A DNA stretch of 64,000 bases, taken from Thermohalobaculum sp963700775. Lineage in GTDB: Bacteria > Pseudomonadota > Alphaproteobacteria > Rhodobacterales > Rhodobacteraceae. Positions 54,614-63,469 of this stretch are shown in pieces. The notes beneath the pieces were generated by a model that was not told the DNA's origin, ran no database searches, and saw nothing but the letters and a program-made list of their open reading frames with translations. The stretch covers positions 90,530 through 154,529 of the forward strand of contig CAVOYU010000003.1 in assembly GCA_963700775.1 (NCBI GenBank), read 5' to 3'. The stretch's first letter is position 1, and each line of letters starts with the position of its first letter. A program made the translations under genes and the position numbers.

Positions 54614-55825
54614 TCAATCAGCGACTTCCGGCGCCCGCGCGGCGATCCGCCCAGCCTGCCGCAATGCTACAGCGCCGAGAAGGGTGACTGCGCCCGCCAG
54701 CAGGATCACTGCGTTGTAGCCGCCGAGGCTCCAGATCAACCCGGCAATCGACGGAGCCGTCGCGAATGCAACCAAGAAAGGCACCGCCAGGATACCGGCG
54801 ATCACTCCGAACTGGCGTCGGCCAAGAAACTCTGCCACCAGCACAGGCCGCAGGATGCTGGTAACCCCATAGCCGGCCCCCTGCAGAATGACGAAAATGA
54901 CCAGGAACAGCGTCCCGCTTCCGGCGAACCAAAGCGCCAGTGCAGCGACCGACATTGCCAGACAGCTAAAGACCGCCAGCAGCGGTGCCTTGACGGCCCC
55001 ATCCGTCGCCATCATCGCGAGCCGGCCGGTTACCTGCATCGGCCCGATCATCGAGGCGGCCAGCACCGCTACATCGGGCCTGACCCCACGCTCGGCCAAC
55101 AATGTCAGCAGGTGGGCAATCAGCGCTCCGTGATTGATCGCTATCGACGCAAAGGCAAACCCGAGCAGCCAGAGAACCGGATTGCCAAAGAGGTTGATGT
55201 CCCGGCCTGTGTTCGCTGCGACTGGTTCGGGCGGAGCCGGATTGGCGGCATAGGCTTGCGTCACTGCATAGTAGTTCAAGGGCGCCGCAACCAGCACGAT
55301 CAGGCCTGCAAACACCAGTGCAACGCCCTGCCAGCCGATCTCCCCGAGGAGCGCATGTGAGGTCGGGAAGGCAATTGTGCCGGCGAAGCCCGCAAGCAGG
55401 GTCACGAGGGTGATCGCTTCCCTGGTCCGCGCGCCCATGTAGCGGGTCAGGATTGCGAAGCAGCACTCGTAGAGAGAACCTGCCATGGCGATTCCGAGCA
55501 TCCCCCAGACCAGGTAGAACTGCCAAAGCGCTGTGATCTGGGTCAGCGCCGCGAGCAGCACACCCGAGGCCATCGTCGAAACCAGGAAGACGATGTCGCT
55601 GCGCCCTTTGTCGATCTGACGCCCCACTTCTGGCGCGATCAGCGCAGACAGCAGCAGCGCAACGGTGAAGGCTCCCAGTAGCTCTGTTCGCGACCAGCCG
55701 AGATCTTGCTCCCAGGCGCGCAGTAGCGCCGGGAACAGGTAGTAGACGCCCGCCCAAAGCAGGGTCTGCGCGATCGCCATGGGCCAGACGATCCGCTTGA
55801 ACCTGTCGCTTGTCTCGGTTCGCAT
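54614..55825 (-). CDS. major facilitator superfamily transporter
   Basis: 403 residues with 12 predicted helices. WAGVYYLFPALLRAWEQDLG starts helix 1, loop 2-3 reads EVGRQIDKGRSD, an MFS-type A-like motif, and TRYMGARTREAITLVTLLAG follows. This shape belongs to the MFS monocarboxylate or sugar-alcohol transporter group; the substrate is unknown. It faces the dat gene (tail to tail, 142 bp). The ATG at 55825 is supported by AAGGGTG directly upstream; a longer in-frame start at 55867 is not. Confidence 0.85.
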   Translation of the reverse strand: MRTETSDRFKRIVWPMAIAQTLLWAGVYYLFPALLRAWEQDLGWSRTELLGAFTVALLLSALIAPEVGRQIDKGRSDIVFLVSTMASGVLLAALTQITALWQFYLVWGMLGIAMAGSLYECCFAILTRYMGARTREAITLVTLLAGFAGTIAFPTSHALLGEIGWQGVALVFAGLIVLVAAPLNYYAVTQAYAANPAPPEPVAANTGRDINLFGNPVLWLLGFAFASIAINHGALIAHLLTLLAERGVRPDVAVLAASMIGPMQVTGRLAMMATDGAVKAPLLAVFSCLAMSVAALALWFAGSGTLFLVIFVILQGAGYGVTSILRPVLVAEFLGRRQFGVIAGILAVPFLVAFATAPSIAGLIWSLGGYNAVILLAGAVTLLGAVALRQAGRIAARAPEVAD

Positions 55826-56116
55826 CGCACCCTTGGATTCTCTTTCCGCCAAGCCAACTAGGCGCACAACTCATATGTCGCGCAAGGCCGCACCGCCGAA
55901 GGTTCATATTCAATCTTGGTCCGGACCACGTCCGATCGACCCGCGAACGCACCACTCTTGACACGAGTCCGACATGGAATTGACTTTGGGTGATGCCCGC
56001 ATTCGCGGGGTGAGGCGACAGCAATCAAGTCCAGTGGCGATCGCGCGTCATCGCCCCATTCTGAACGAATTCAGACGCTATCAACGAGCCGAACTTGGGG
56101 CGTCTGGGGATCTCCA

Positions 56117-56575
56117 ATGTCGACAAGCACTGCCGGACACCGCCCTGTCTGGGGGCTGGCCGCCTTCTTTGTCGGCGTCATCGCAATCGTTGTCGTTACG
56201 CTTCACGTCTCTGGGACCTTTGTCGAGCCCGAAAAGAGCGCGGCCACGACGATCGGAGAAATTGCCGCTGAGATTCGGAGCAGTGCCAGGCGCGCGCTCT
56301 CCAGCGATTCATCGCCTGCGCCAGAGCTTGCCGCGAGCGGATGGGACGCCCAGCGCACCCTTCTGTTTGCGGTCCCGCTTCTTGCCGGAATTGCGGCCGT
56401 TCTGGGCGCGATCGGGCTTTTCCGTCGGGAAGCTCCGACTCTGCCAGCCATAGCGATTGCGATGGGCTGCAGCGCTTTTGTGATGCAGTACGTCTTCTGG
56501 CTCGCGCTGGTGATCGGCGGCATCTGCCTCCTGGTCGCGATCGTGAACAACCTTGACAGCATTCTAGGCGGATAG
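56117..56575 (+). CDS. membrane protein of unknown function
   Basis: 152 residues. Helix 1 at about 12-33, a soluble segment with SSARRALSSDSSPAPELAAS, then helices at about 78-102 and 110-145. No family recognised. It is followed 110 bp later by another small membrane protein in the same direction. The 291 bp before it (55826-56116), between the MFS gene and this one, hold no convincing gene. No strong ribosome site was seen; ATG at 56117 fits the hydrophobic start. Confidence 0.55.
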   Translation: MSTSTAGHRPVWGLAAFFVGVIAIVVVTLHVSGTFVEPEKSAATTIGEIAAEIRSSARRALSSDSSPAPELAASGWDAQRTLLFAVPLLAGIAAVLGAIGLFRREAPTLPAIAIAMGCSAFVMQYVFWLALVIGGICLLVAIVNNLDSILGG

Positions 56576-56685
56576 CGCCGCTCCGCTGGCCTCGAAGGCC
56601 GGACATCTTCACCGCCGGATACGTCTATTCGCCGTCTGGCAGCAGGAGCGACGAATACCGAACAAGCCTTGAGTCAAGTCGCGCT

Positions 56686-57168
56686 ATGAGAAGCCGCGTG
56701 AAAATTTGCAGGTTTGCCATCAGGACACAGGCGCCGCACAGCGTGACGGACCACGTTTGGGCTGTCGTTGCGACCGCGCTTGCCCCCACCGCGACGGCGG
56801 CAATCCTGATTTGGCTTTTTCCGGCAGGATGCGACATTCGGGGGAGCGCCACGGTCTACCGTTGGACCTGCCTGCTCCCCGGCCTCTTGATAACCGTCAC
56901 TCCGGCAGTGGCGCTTCTTCTGCCCATCGCGTATTCGCTCAACAACCGGTTGACGCGCCCGTTTCCCGATGGCTGGCTCGTGATTGCCCTTGCCGTCGGA
57001 ATTCTCACTCAGGCTGTTCTTTCTGGAGCGTATCTCTTCGCGCTTGACGCAGCCTATCGTGAGCTGTTTCTCGCGGAAGTGATCTTCATCCCACAGCCAT
57101 TCGTCGCAGGCGCAATCGCCGGCGCAGTTTACTGGGCGGCTCTTCATTGGTCAGCCCGCGGCCGATAG
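56686..57168 (+). CDS. membrane protein of unknown function
   Basis: 160 residues with four hydrophobic segments (about 25-45, 60-80, 92-115, 130-155). Cys residues near 8, 49 and 62 are present. No family recognised; no ribosome site is obvious. It lies between another small membrane gene and the IS element, ending 25 bp before the element's left end, so the IS does not appear to interrupt it. Confidence 0.5.
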   Translation: MRSRVKICRFAIRTQAPHSVTDHVWAVVATALAPTATAAILIWLFPAGCDIRGSATVYRWTCLLPGLLITVTPAVALLLPIAYSLNNRLTRPFPDGWLVIALAVGILTQAVLSGAYLFALDAAYRELFLAEVIFIPQPFVAGAIAGAVYWAALHWSARGR

Positions 57169-57193
57169 CCTCGTTCGACGGCGCTCTCTGGCA

Positions 57194-57208
57194 GATTTTG
57201 TTGATTTA
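57194..57208. repeat. IS left terminal inverted repeat
   Basis: GATTTTGTTGATTTA, flanked outside by GGCA at 57190-57193. Confidence 0.88.
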
Positions 57209-57335
57209 GTCAGCGAGGCTGACGGTGTGGGTGTCCGCTTCTGACAGAAGCCGACGTTAGGTGCCCGGCTGTTGGCCGGGTGTTGATGTCGTTTCGACTT
57301 GAAATCGGTGTCTGGCGGTCAATCCTCCTGCTTTG

Positions 57336-58726
57336 TCACGCGGGTTGGGCTGTGGGCGGCAGTTTCGGCCTGAGCTTGGCGAGCTTTCTGAGGTTCTGGG
57401 CGGTTGCAGCGAGCAGGAACTCGTCACGCGCGCCACAGGGACCGCGCAGGCGTAGCCGGCCGAGCTTCAGGATGCGCTTGAGATGCGCGAACAGCATCTC
57501 GACCTTCTTGCGATCACGGCGAGACTGATCGAAGGCCGACGTGTCGTAGAGCGCCCGGGCAACGTCGCGTGCATCTTCATGGAGGTGTCGCGGGATCGTT
57601 CGGGCAGGCCTGTTCGGGCAGCAGCGGGGTTTGATGATGGCACCTCTCGCAGTCCAGCTTGCTGGCCCGGTAGAGCCGGGCCCCGTCCTTGGTGATGCCT
57701 GAGCGGGGGATCGTGTAGTTGCGGCGATGCTGCATGAGGAGCTTGCCGCCCGGGCAGGTGTACTGGTCGCGCTCGGGATCGAATGCGAAGTCGGTGCGGC
57801 GCAAGGCGCCCTCCACCCGCTTGGAGGTGTCGTAGACGGGGATATGCGGCGCGATCTGGCGCTCCTTGACCAGCCAGGCCAGCATCGGTGCCGAACCATC
57901 GGCACTATCGCCGGCGACGCCGCTGGGGCTTCAACCCGAAGCGCTCCTCGGTCCTGTCGATCATGGTCCGCGCCGCCCCGACCTCGGCCGTGCGGATCGC
58001 GCGGCTCGCCTCGACATCGACAATGATCGCGTTCTCGGTGTCGATCAGGTAGTTGGTGGCATAGGCGAAGAAGGCCGGGCCGCGCAGCGCCCCGGTCCAT
58101 TGCGCCGCCGGGTCCGAGGGCGAGACGAACTTCGGCGTGACCTCGGTGGCGGCCCCGAAGGCCGCGTCGTCCAGGGTCGCCAGATAGTCCTTCACTGCCT
58201 GGGTGGCATCAGCCGGGATGTCCTCGATACGCCATTCATGTCCCGGCACCGAACGCTGCTTGTTGGCATCGGCCTGAATGAGGCTTGCATCGACCGCGAA
58301 GCCCTCCCCGCCCACCAGCCCCTCGGCAATTGAGCGCGCGACCGTCGCCTCGAACACATGGCGGAGCACGTCGCTCTGACGGAACCGGCCATTGCGGTTA
58401 AGCGAGAAGGTCGAGTGGTCCGGCACGCGGCCATCAAGGCCAAGGCCACAGAACCAGCGATAGGCAAGGTTCAGGTCGACCTCTTCGCAGAGCCGGCGCT
58501 CGGAGCGGATCGCGAAGCGGTAACCCACGATCAGCATCCGGATCATCAGCTCCGGATCGATCGAGGGCCGCCCGATCCTGCTGTAGAAAGACCTGAACGT
58601 CGCCCGCAACTCAGACAGGTCAAGAAACCCATCGATCCGGCGCAACAGGTGACCGGCCGGAACCCGGTCCTCAAGGCAGAAATCGTAGAACAGCCGCTCC
58701 GGCGCTGCCTGCATCCCCATCATCAT
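57336..58726 (-). pseudogene. IS1182-family transposase, frame broken twice
   Basis: A transposase of about 463 codons if repaired. The N-terminal part (start at the ATG cluster 58726) contains LLRRIDGFLDLSELRATF, RPSIDPELMIRMLIVGYRFA and AVDASLIQADANKQRSVPG (an expected DDE aspartate). It ends early after LKPQRRRRR at about 57905. The middle part continues in another frame (MLAWLVKERQIAP, then CPGGKLLMQHR with Cys residues), and the C-terminal part follows in a third frame (RHLHEDARDVARALYDT, then KKVEMLFAHLKRILKLGRLR). Each junction is explained by one extra base (near 57918-57924 and 57630-57636). Confidence 0.75.
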
Positions 58727-58790
58727 CCCGTCCCCCGAGCCAATCCCTCGGAAAACGGAATCACGGCCCGCAGCCCAGATCAACCCCGAT

Positions 58791-58805
58791 TAAATCAACA
58801 AAATC
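58791..58805. repeat. IS right terminal inverted repeat
   Basis: TAAATCAACAAAATC, the complement of the left repeat, flanked outside by GGCA at 58806-58809. Confidence 0.88.
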
Positions 58806-58910
58806 GGCACAGAGTACGCGCTCGGGTTGCCCACGCTCCCGTCCACACCGTCCCAAAATGGCACATCTTCCAAAAACCCGGCCGATTCCAGCCACTTGAC
58901 CTCCCGTCCG

Positions 58911-58934
58911 CACGCGGACGGGAGCAGCGGGCCG
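58911..58934. repeat. 11-bp perfect hairpin
   Basis: CTCCCGTCCGC and GCGGACGGGAG pair around an AC loop. It lies about 104 bp downstream of tRNA-Asn (minus strand), but without a T-run, so a terminator role is uncertain. Confidence 0.5.
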
Positions 58935-59037
58935 GTTTCCGCTTCGCCTGCCCAGCCGCCAAGCGGGCCCGCCGGGCTCCCGGTCCCGGTCGCGGTCATG
59001 CTACGGAATGAAGAGGGGTTCAGCCGCATCAGGTGAT

Positions 59038-59113
59038 TGGCTCCGGCGGTAGGACTCGAACCTACGACCCGCGGATTAACAGTCCGATGCTCTACCAACT
59101 GAGCTACGCCGGA
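59038..59113 (-). tRNA. tRNA-Asn (anticodon GTT)
   Basis: 76 nt including an encoded CCA. Acceptor TCCGGCG pairs with CGCCGGA, D-arm GCTCAGTTGGTAGAGC, anticodon loop CTGTTAA gives GUU, T-arm GTAGGTTCGAGTCCTAC. It lies 111 bp downstream of the IclR gene on the same strand. Confidence 0.96.
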
Positions 59114-59224
59114 ACAGCCGATCATCGCTGAAGTGAGTGGGCATATAACAAAGGCGCTCCGGGGCGTCCAGCGCCTTTCTGACCGCCCGACCGGTCCTGT
59201 CGCCGGGCGGCAACGGCCGCGCCG

Positions 59225-60022
59225 CTACTCGGCCACCACCGGGGCCTCGCCGCCGTAGTCGCGGGTCGCCTCCAGCGCCGCCTGGGCGACCATGCGGCCG
59301 AGGGTCGGCAGCCGCTCGACCGGGATCCGGGCGCTCGGCCCCGAGACCGAGATCGCAGCCACCGCCCGGCCGAACTCGTCGAACACCGGCGCCGCGACGC
59401 ATCGCAGCCCCAGCGCGTGCTCCTCGTCGTCGACCGCATAGCCGAGGTTGCGAGCCTCCTGAAGCGCCGTTTCGAACTGGTCGCGGTCGGTGATCGTGCG
59501 CTGGGTCTCGCGCGGCAGGGTCAGGGTGGCCATGATCCGCTGGCGGCGCACCGCATCCATATGCGCCATCAGCGCCTTGCCCGAGCCCGAAGAGTGCAGC
59601 AGCACCCGACCGCCGACCCCGGTGATCGCCCGCATGGCGTGGCGCGACTCGATCTGGCCGATGCAGATTGCCTCGCCGTCGCTCTCGACGAAGAGGTTGG
59701 CGGTTTCGCCGGTCAGCTCCATCAGCCGACGCAAGTAGGGCCGGGCCAGGCTCAGCTTGTCACGGCTGCGGGCGAAGGCGGTGCCGACGAAGAACGCGGC
59801 GACGCCGATCCGCCACACTCCGCCCTGGGGATCCGGGCGCACGAAGCGCTCGGATTCCAGAGTGGTCAGAAGCCGGTGGGTGGTCGAGGGCGGCAGCCCC
59901 GCGGCCTCCGAGAGCTCGGTCAGCGACATCCCGTCGCCACTGGCCGCGAGATGACGCATGAGCGTCAGCGCCCGCGTGAGCGAACGCACTTGGCCGGCGG
60001 ATTTGGACTTTTCTTGGTTCAT
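59225..60022 (-). CDS. IclR-family transcriptional regulator
   Basis: 265 residues. The N-terminal winged helix-turn-helix is at about 16-75 (SLTELSEAAGLPPSTTHRLL), the effector domain follows with GETANLFVESDGEAICIGQI, VLLHSSGSGKALMAHM and AAPVFDEFGRAVAAISVSGP. Typical of regulators of aromatic, acetate or glyoxylate-type catabolism. No target operon is adjacent: an 827-bp gene-free stretch lies upstream. The start at 60022 (MNQEKSK) was chosen as the usual IclR N-terminus. Confidence 0.88.
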   Translation of the reverse strand: MNQEKSKSAGQVRSLTRALTLMRHLAASGDGMSLTELSEAAGLPPSTTHRLLTTLESERFVRPDPQGGVWRIGVAAFFVGTAFARSRDKLSLARPYLRRLMELTGETANLFVESDGEAICIGQIESRHAMRAITGVGGRVLLHSSGSGKALMAHMDAVRRQRIMATLTLPRETQRTITDRDQFETALQEARNLGYAVDDEEHALGLRCVAAPVFDEFGRAVAAISVSGPSARIPVERLPTLGRMVAQAALEATRDYGGEAPVVAE

Positions 60023-60350
60023 GTCGCGCTGCCCATACAGTGAAAGCCGTTTCCACTGATAGAAAATATCCTGATCTCGGGCGGTTGAAAGTGAAATCGT
60101 CGTGTGGAATCGCGATTTCCGCATCCGGTGCCGCTTGAAGGATGCCACGGAATGCCGTTGAGCGCCTGTGGAGCCCCGGGGGGGTCTCGTGACACGAACT
60201 GGCTCGGACCAGGGCCGTCCCATGCACCGGCGCTTTTTCGATGCTTTGCCACGGCGGCGCTATCGTCTCCACATTCCCGGCCAGCGCTCAGGCGCGACAT
60301 GCACTTCGCCAGTTCTCCTGCCGTCGCGCCGCTGATCCGGGCCGGGAGCG

Positions 60351-60372
60351 GGCCCGGACATTCGGCCGGGCC
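60351..60372. repeat. hairpin, 7-bp stem
   Basis: GGCCCGG pairs with CCGGGCC across an 8-base loop; it is directly followed by a second hairpin at 60377-60402. Confidence 0.4.
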
Positions 60373-60376
60373 TCCA

Positions 60377-60402
60377 TCCGCCCCGGTTCCGACCGGGGCG
60401 GA
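60377..60402. repeat. hairpin, 11-bp perfect stem with TCCG loop
   Basis: TCCGCCCCGGT and ACCGGGGCGGA pair over 11 bp around a TCCG tetraloop. With the neighbouring hairpin at 60351-60372 this makes a tandem structured element. No T-run follows on the plus strand. Confidence 0.5.
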
Positions 60403-60849
60403 AGCGCGGCTTGAATGGCGTGACAGGCGGAGCGCCAGCGGTGCGAATTCGAAGGGCGCGTCCGTAACACCAGCCGGGCTTACACCCGAGGCCGTGAAAG
60501 AACCTCCATGATGAAGACCAAATGCCGAGACGCTCTCGATCAGCAAAGCCTCAATCGGCGCGGCGTTGGCAAAGATGGGCGATGGTGGGCACAGCGATCC
60601 TGACGGGCACGCGAGGGGTCCGGGATGTGGGGTCGCACCGGGAACACCGGGCATCGGCGGGCGGCACACGCCAGCGCTTCGGTGTCGGCCTTTGTCACAG
60701 CCCCGAACCGCCTTCCCCTCTACGCCGCGCAACGCCTTTCCGCCGTACCCCGGCCCATGATGCATTGCTCGCGAGCATCGCGCGTCGCCGCCGCGGTCCG
60801 GTCCGCTCCTTGCAGCCGACGGTCCAATCAGGTCCGGGCAGTTGCGTAG

Positions 60850-61689
60850 TCAGACCGGGACGGCGCCAGGATGCCGTGCGTCGAGAAATGCGAGCGCCGC
60901 CTCAATTTCAGTGATCAGATTCGTGCCGGCGGCGACAATCCCGGCCTGGCCGCCCATGTCTGCCGGGCCGCCTTGATGTGCGGCCGCGTTCAGTTCCCGG
61001 GCCATGCCCTGTACCCGCATGGCCCCGATGGCGCCCGCGACCGAGATTAGGATGTGGGTCGCGGCCCGGATCTCCGCCTTGTCGGCGCCGGCGAGCGCCC
61101 GCTCGAGCCGGGAGCGGGTCGCCAGCAGGTCCGCCGCCACCTTTTCGAGAAGCTCGGCCATCGCCTCCGGCCCGATCGCTTCGGCCAGCCCATCGAAGAT
61201 ATCCTGGTCGATTGCCCCACCATCTCCTCCAGCCGTCGCCATGGCGCCGCCCCTGGCACTTCCGGCATCCGGTCCCGGTCGCGTCCGGCCGCGACGGCGC
61301 ATGAAGCGGCGGATCTCGGTGCCGAACTGCTCGATCGACAGGATCGGCTTGGCGATCACCCCGTCGGCACCGGCGGCATCGATCGCGGCCCGGTGCTCGC
61401 GCATCACATAAGCGGTGAGCGCGATCATCGGCAGGCGGGCCAGCGGGCCGGGGTCGCACCGCAGTGTGCGGATCACCTCGATTCCATTCACCCGCGGCAT
61501 CTCGATATCGACCAAGAGCACATCGAAGGGCTGGCGCCGGACCATCTCCAGCGCCTCCGCCCCGTCGACCGCCAGGCTGACGCTGGCGCCGAGGCACTCC
61601 AGCATCTGAGTCGCGACCATCTGATTGGTCGGGTTGTCCTCGGCCAACAGGATACGCAGACCGGAAAGTGTCACTCGCTCGCCCCCCAT
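60850..61689 (-). CDS. response regulator with C-terminal HPt-like domain
   Basis: 279 residues. The receiver domain (about 9-130) has RILLAEDNPTNQMVATQML, phosphorylation Asp in VLLVDIEMPRVNG, ALTAYV and VIAKPI (conserved Lys). The C-terminal half (about 160-270) is an HPt-like bundle with AATHILISVAGAIGAM; the expected HxLKG has the Lys and Gly replaced (HILIS), so phosphotransfer may be weak. It follows the histidine kinase by 106 bp on the same strand. The start ATG at 61689 is not certain; a GTG at 61674 is possible. Confidence 0.8.
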   Translation of the reverse strand: MGGERVTLSGLRILLAEDNPTNQMVATQMLECLGASVSLAVDGAEALEMVRRQPFDVLLVDIEMPRVNGIEVIRTLRCDPGPLARLPMIALTAYVMREHRAAIDAAGADGVIAKPILSIEQFGTEIRRFMRRRGRTRPGPDAGSARGGAMATAGGDGGAIDQDIFDGLAEAIGPEAMAELLEKVAADLLATRSRLERALAGADKAEIRAATHILISVAGAIGAMRVQGMARELNAAAHQGGPADMGGQAGIVAAGTNLITEIEAALAFLDARHPGAVPV

Positions 61690-61795
61690 GCTGTCGGCCT
61701 GTTCGGGATGTTCGTAGGCGAACGGACCGCATCGGGGTGTTGCGCCAGCGATCCGCTTCCCGCAGGTCCCGCGCCACCCGGCGCCGCCGCGGCGC

Positions 61796-63469
61796 TCATG
61801 ACGCGTCCCGCGTGGCCAGCGCCCCGCCCGGCGAAATCGCGTCGGCGAGGCTATCAGCGCTCATCGGCTGGGCGGCGATCGTATCGAACAGCTCGGGCCG
61901 CTGCGGCCGGCCCACCGCCACCAGCCGCGCCGATGGGTGGTCTGAGCGCAGCCGCGCCGCACGGGTGGTCTCGTCCTCTCCGCCCGCCTCCATCAACACC
62001 GCAGTCACCTGCTGTGCCGTTTTGCCGACGTCCCATACGACGCATGGCATCCTGCGCAGCAGTGCCGTCAGCATCGTCTGCATGGTCACGGATTCGGCGT
62101 CGATTCGGACGCAGTCGCGAGTCGCCTCGATCCGGTGCAGCGGCACTGTGACCGCGAGCATCGCCCGGCCCGCCACGGGCCGCGTGAGCGCGATCGTTCC
62201 GCCCATCAGCGAAACCAGACCGCGGGCGATCATCGGCCCGAGCGCGTCGGAAGCGAAGTTGCCGTATTCCGCGGCGCCACGTCCGAACATCGCTTCCGGC
62301 TGCCAGCCTGCCCGGTCGCCAGAACCGACCGCCGCGTCCAGATCGAAGCGCAGCCCCTGCTCGGTCGGCGCAATTCGCAGCACCACATCGTCCGAACCCA
62401 CCGTGTCGACCAGATAGGTGACGAAATGCCCCAGAACCTGGCGTAGCCGCGCCATGTCACCCGCAACCCAGCGCGGGGTCCCGGGCTCTATCGCGAAGGA
62501 GAACTCGACCCCGGACCGCCTGACCACTGGTCCAAAGCCCTCCTCGACCGCGCGCGCAAGACTCTGAGGCTCGAACATGTCCTGGGCGATTTCAAGCGAC
62601 TCGCTCTGGAGGTCGGAATAGTCGAGAATATCGCCCAGAAGCCCGCTCATCAGCCGGCCAGACCGCTCGGCCTGGTCGATAAGTCTTACTTGCCGCTCGT
62701 TCAGCGAGGTTTGCCGAACGAGCGCCAACAGCCCCAGCACGCCGGTCATCGGCGTGCGCAGTTCGTGGCTCATCATCGTCAGGAAGCGTGATTTCGCCTG
62801 GCTCGCAGCCTCGGCCCGGGCGGCATGCTCGGCGCTTTCCTCGGCCATGCGGCGGTAGCGCCGGGTCTCGGCCAGCATGATTCCGACCAGCAGCAGCGAC
62901 AGAAGCAGGGCAGCCATGCCGAGCGACCAGGTCAGCCGCGCACTGACCCGGACCTCGTCGCGGGCGCTCGCCAAACGGGTCTCCTCGCCCTCGAGCGACC
63001 GGATCGAGAGCACACGCAGCCGCTCGCCGGCGGCGGTGAACTCCGCCAGAATCTGCTGATGCAGCGACTGCGGGTCGTCATGGGAGATGTTGACGATCGC
63101 ATTCTCGTGGCGGAGCAGCAGCGACCTCAATTCGTCGATTGCTCCCTCTCCCCGGTCGTACTCTTGGATTCGGCGTCCGACATCGCCCTGCCGGAACAGC
63201 TCTACCCGGCTCCAGAAGATATCGAATCTCTGGTTCACATCGCGGGCGGTGACTTCCGGATCCCTGCTCGCAAACCGGCCAAGGGTGGCCAGAAACCGGC
63301 CCAGCTCTGCCTCGCCCTGCGAGGTACTCCAGTAGATGATCTCCTGGCTCGACTTCCGCAGGCTCTGAAGGTCCTTTTCCTGAGCGCGAAAGCCAAGCAT
63401 GGCGAGTGCCATCAAGCCAAGCAACGCAGCCAAAGAGAGGCCGCGCGTAAATCCGATCGATGCTCTCAC
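61796..63469 (-). CDS. degenerate hybrid-type sensor histidine kinase
   Basis: 557 residues with two membrane helices (about 9-26 and 177-200) bounding a periplasmic domain of about 150 residues rich in helices. The dimerisation and phosphoacceptor box is intact: SHELRTPMTGVLGLLALV. The ATP-binding domain is atypical: the N-box position reads RQVLGHFVTYLVDT instead of an Asn-rich box, and the G1 and G2 boxes (DxGxG, GxGLG) are not visible; only SLMGGTIAL near the end remains. The last 100 residues look like a degenerate receiver domain (no clear Asp). The GTG start at 63469 overlaps the preceding stop (GTGA) with GTGGAG 5 bp upstream; an ATG at 63496 is possible. Confidence 0.75.
   Translation of the reverse strand: MRASIGFTRGLSLAALLGLMALAMLGFRAQEKDLQSLRKSSQEIIYWSTSQGEAELGRFLATLGRFASRDPEVTARDVNQRFDIFWSRVELFRQGDVGRRIQEYDRGEGAIDELRSLLLRHENAIVNISHDDPQSLHQQILAEFTAAGERLRVLSIRSLEGEETRLASARDEVRVSARLTWSLGMAALLLSLLLVGIMLAETRRYRRMAEESAEHAARAEAASQAKSRFLTMMSHELRTPMTGVLGLLALVRQTSLNERQVRLIDQAERSGRLMSGLLGDILDYSDLQSESLEIAQDMFEPQSLARAVEEGFGPVVRRSGVEFSFAIEPGTPRWVAGDMARLRQVLGHFVTYLVDTVGSDDVVLRIAPTEQGLRFDLDAAVGSGDRAGWQPEAMFGRGAAEYGNFASDALGPMIARGLVSLMGGTIALTRPVAGRAMLAVTVPLHRIEATRDCVRIDAESVTMQTMLTALLRRMPCVVWDVGKTAQQVTAVLMEAGGEDETTRAARLRSDHPSARLVAVGRPQRPELFDTIAAQPMSADSLADAISPGGALATRDAS

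Larger units (their letters stand above)
57194..58805 (-). mobile_element. IS1182-type insertion sequence
   Basis: 1612 bp bounded by imperfect terminal inverted repeats whose first 15 bp are identical (GATTTTGTTGATTTA at 57194-57208 and its complement at 58791-58805). The 4-bp sequence GGCA flanks both ends (57190-57193 and 58806-58809), a probable target duplication. The transposase inside shows the IS1182 order of domains. It is read on the minus strand. The intact TSD argues for fairly recent insertion; the transposase frame is broken twice (separate entry). Confidence 0.88.
60023..60849. other. 827-bp region without a convincing gene
   Basis: Between the IclR gene and the response regulator gene no frame has a ribosome site and a recognisable product. 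The frames that stay open (for example 60522-60914 and its complement) are Arg-, Pro- and Gly-rich and look like artefacts of high G+C. Two strong hairpins lie at 60351-60372 and 60377-60402. The stretch may hold a non-coding RNA, a decayed gene or the IclR regulatory region. Confidence 0.4.

Noticed and set aside
58790..59125. Open frame on the minus strand over tRNA-Asn (contains SGVAQLVEHRTVNPRVVGSS)
   Set aside because: This is the well-known false protein made by translating a tRNA gene; it covers the tRNA-Asn and its flanks.
59225..60022. Naming the IclR protein BhcR or AllR
   Set aside because: Sequence is compatible with either type but no matching operon (bhc or allantoin genes) lies beside it.
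60522..60914. Open frame between the IclR and response regulator genes
   Set aside because: Arg- and Pro-rich, no ribosome site, no family; overlaps the end of the response regulator gene.
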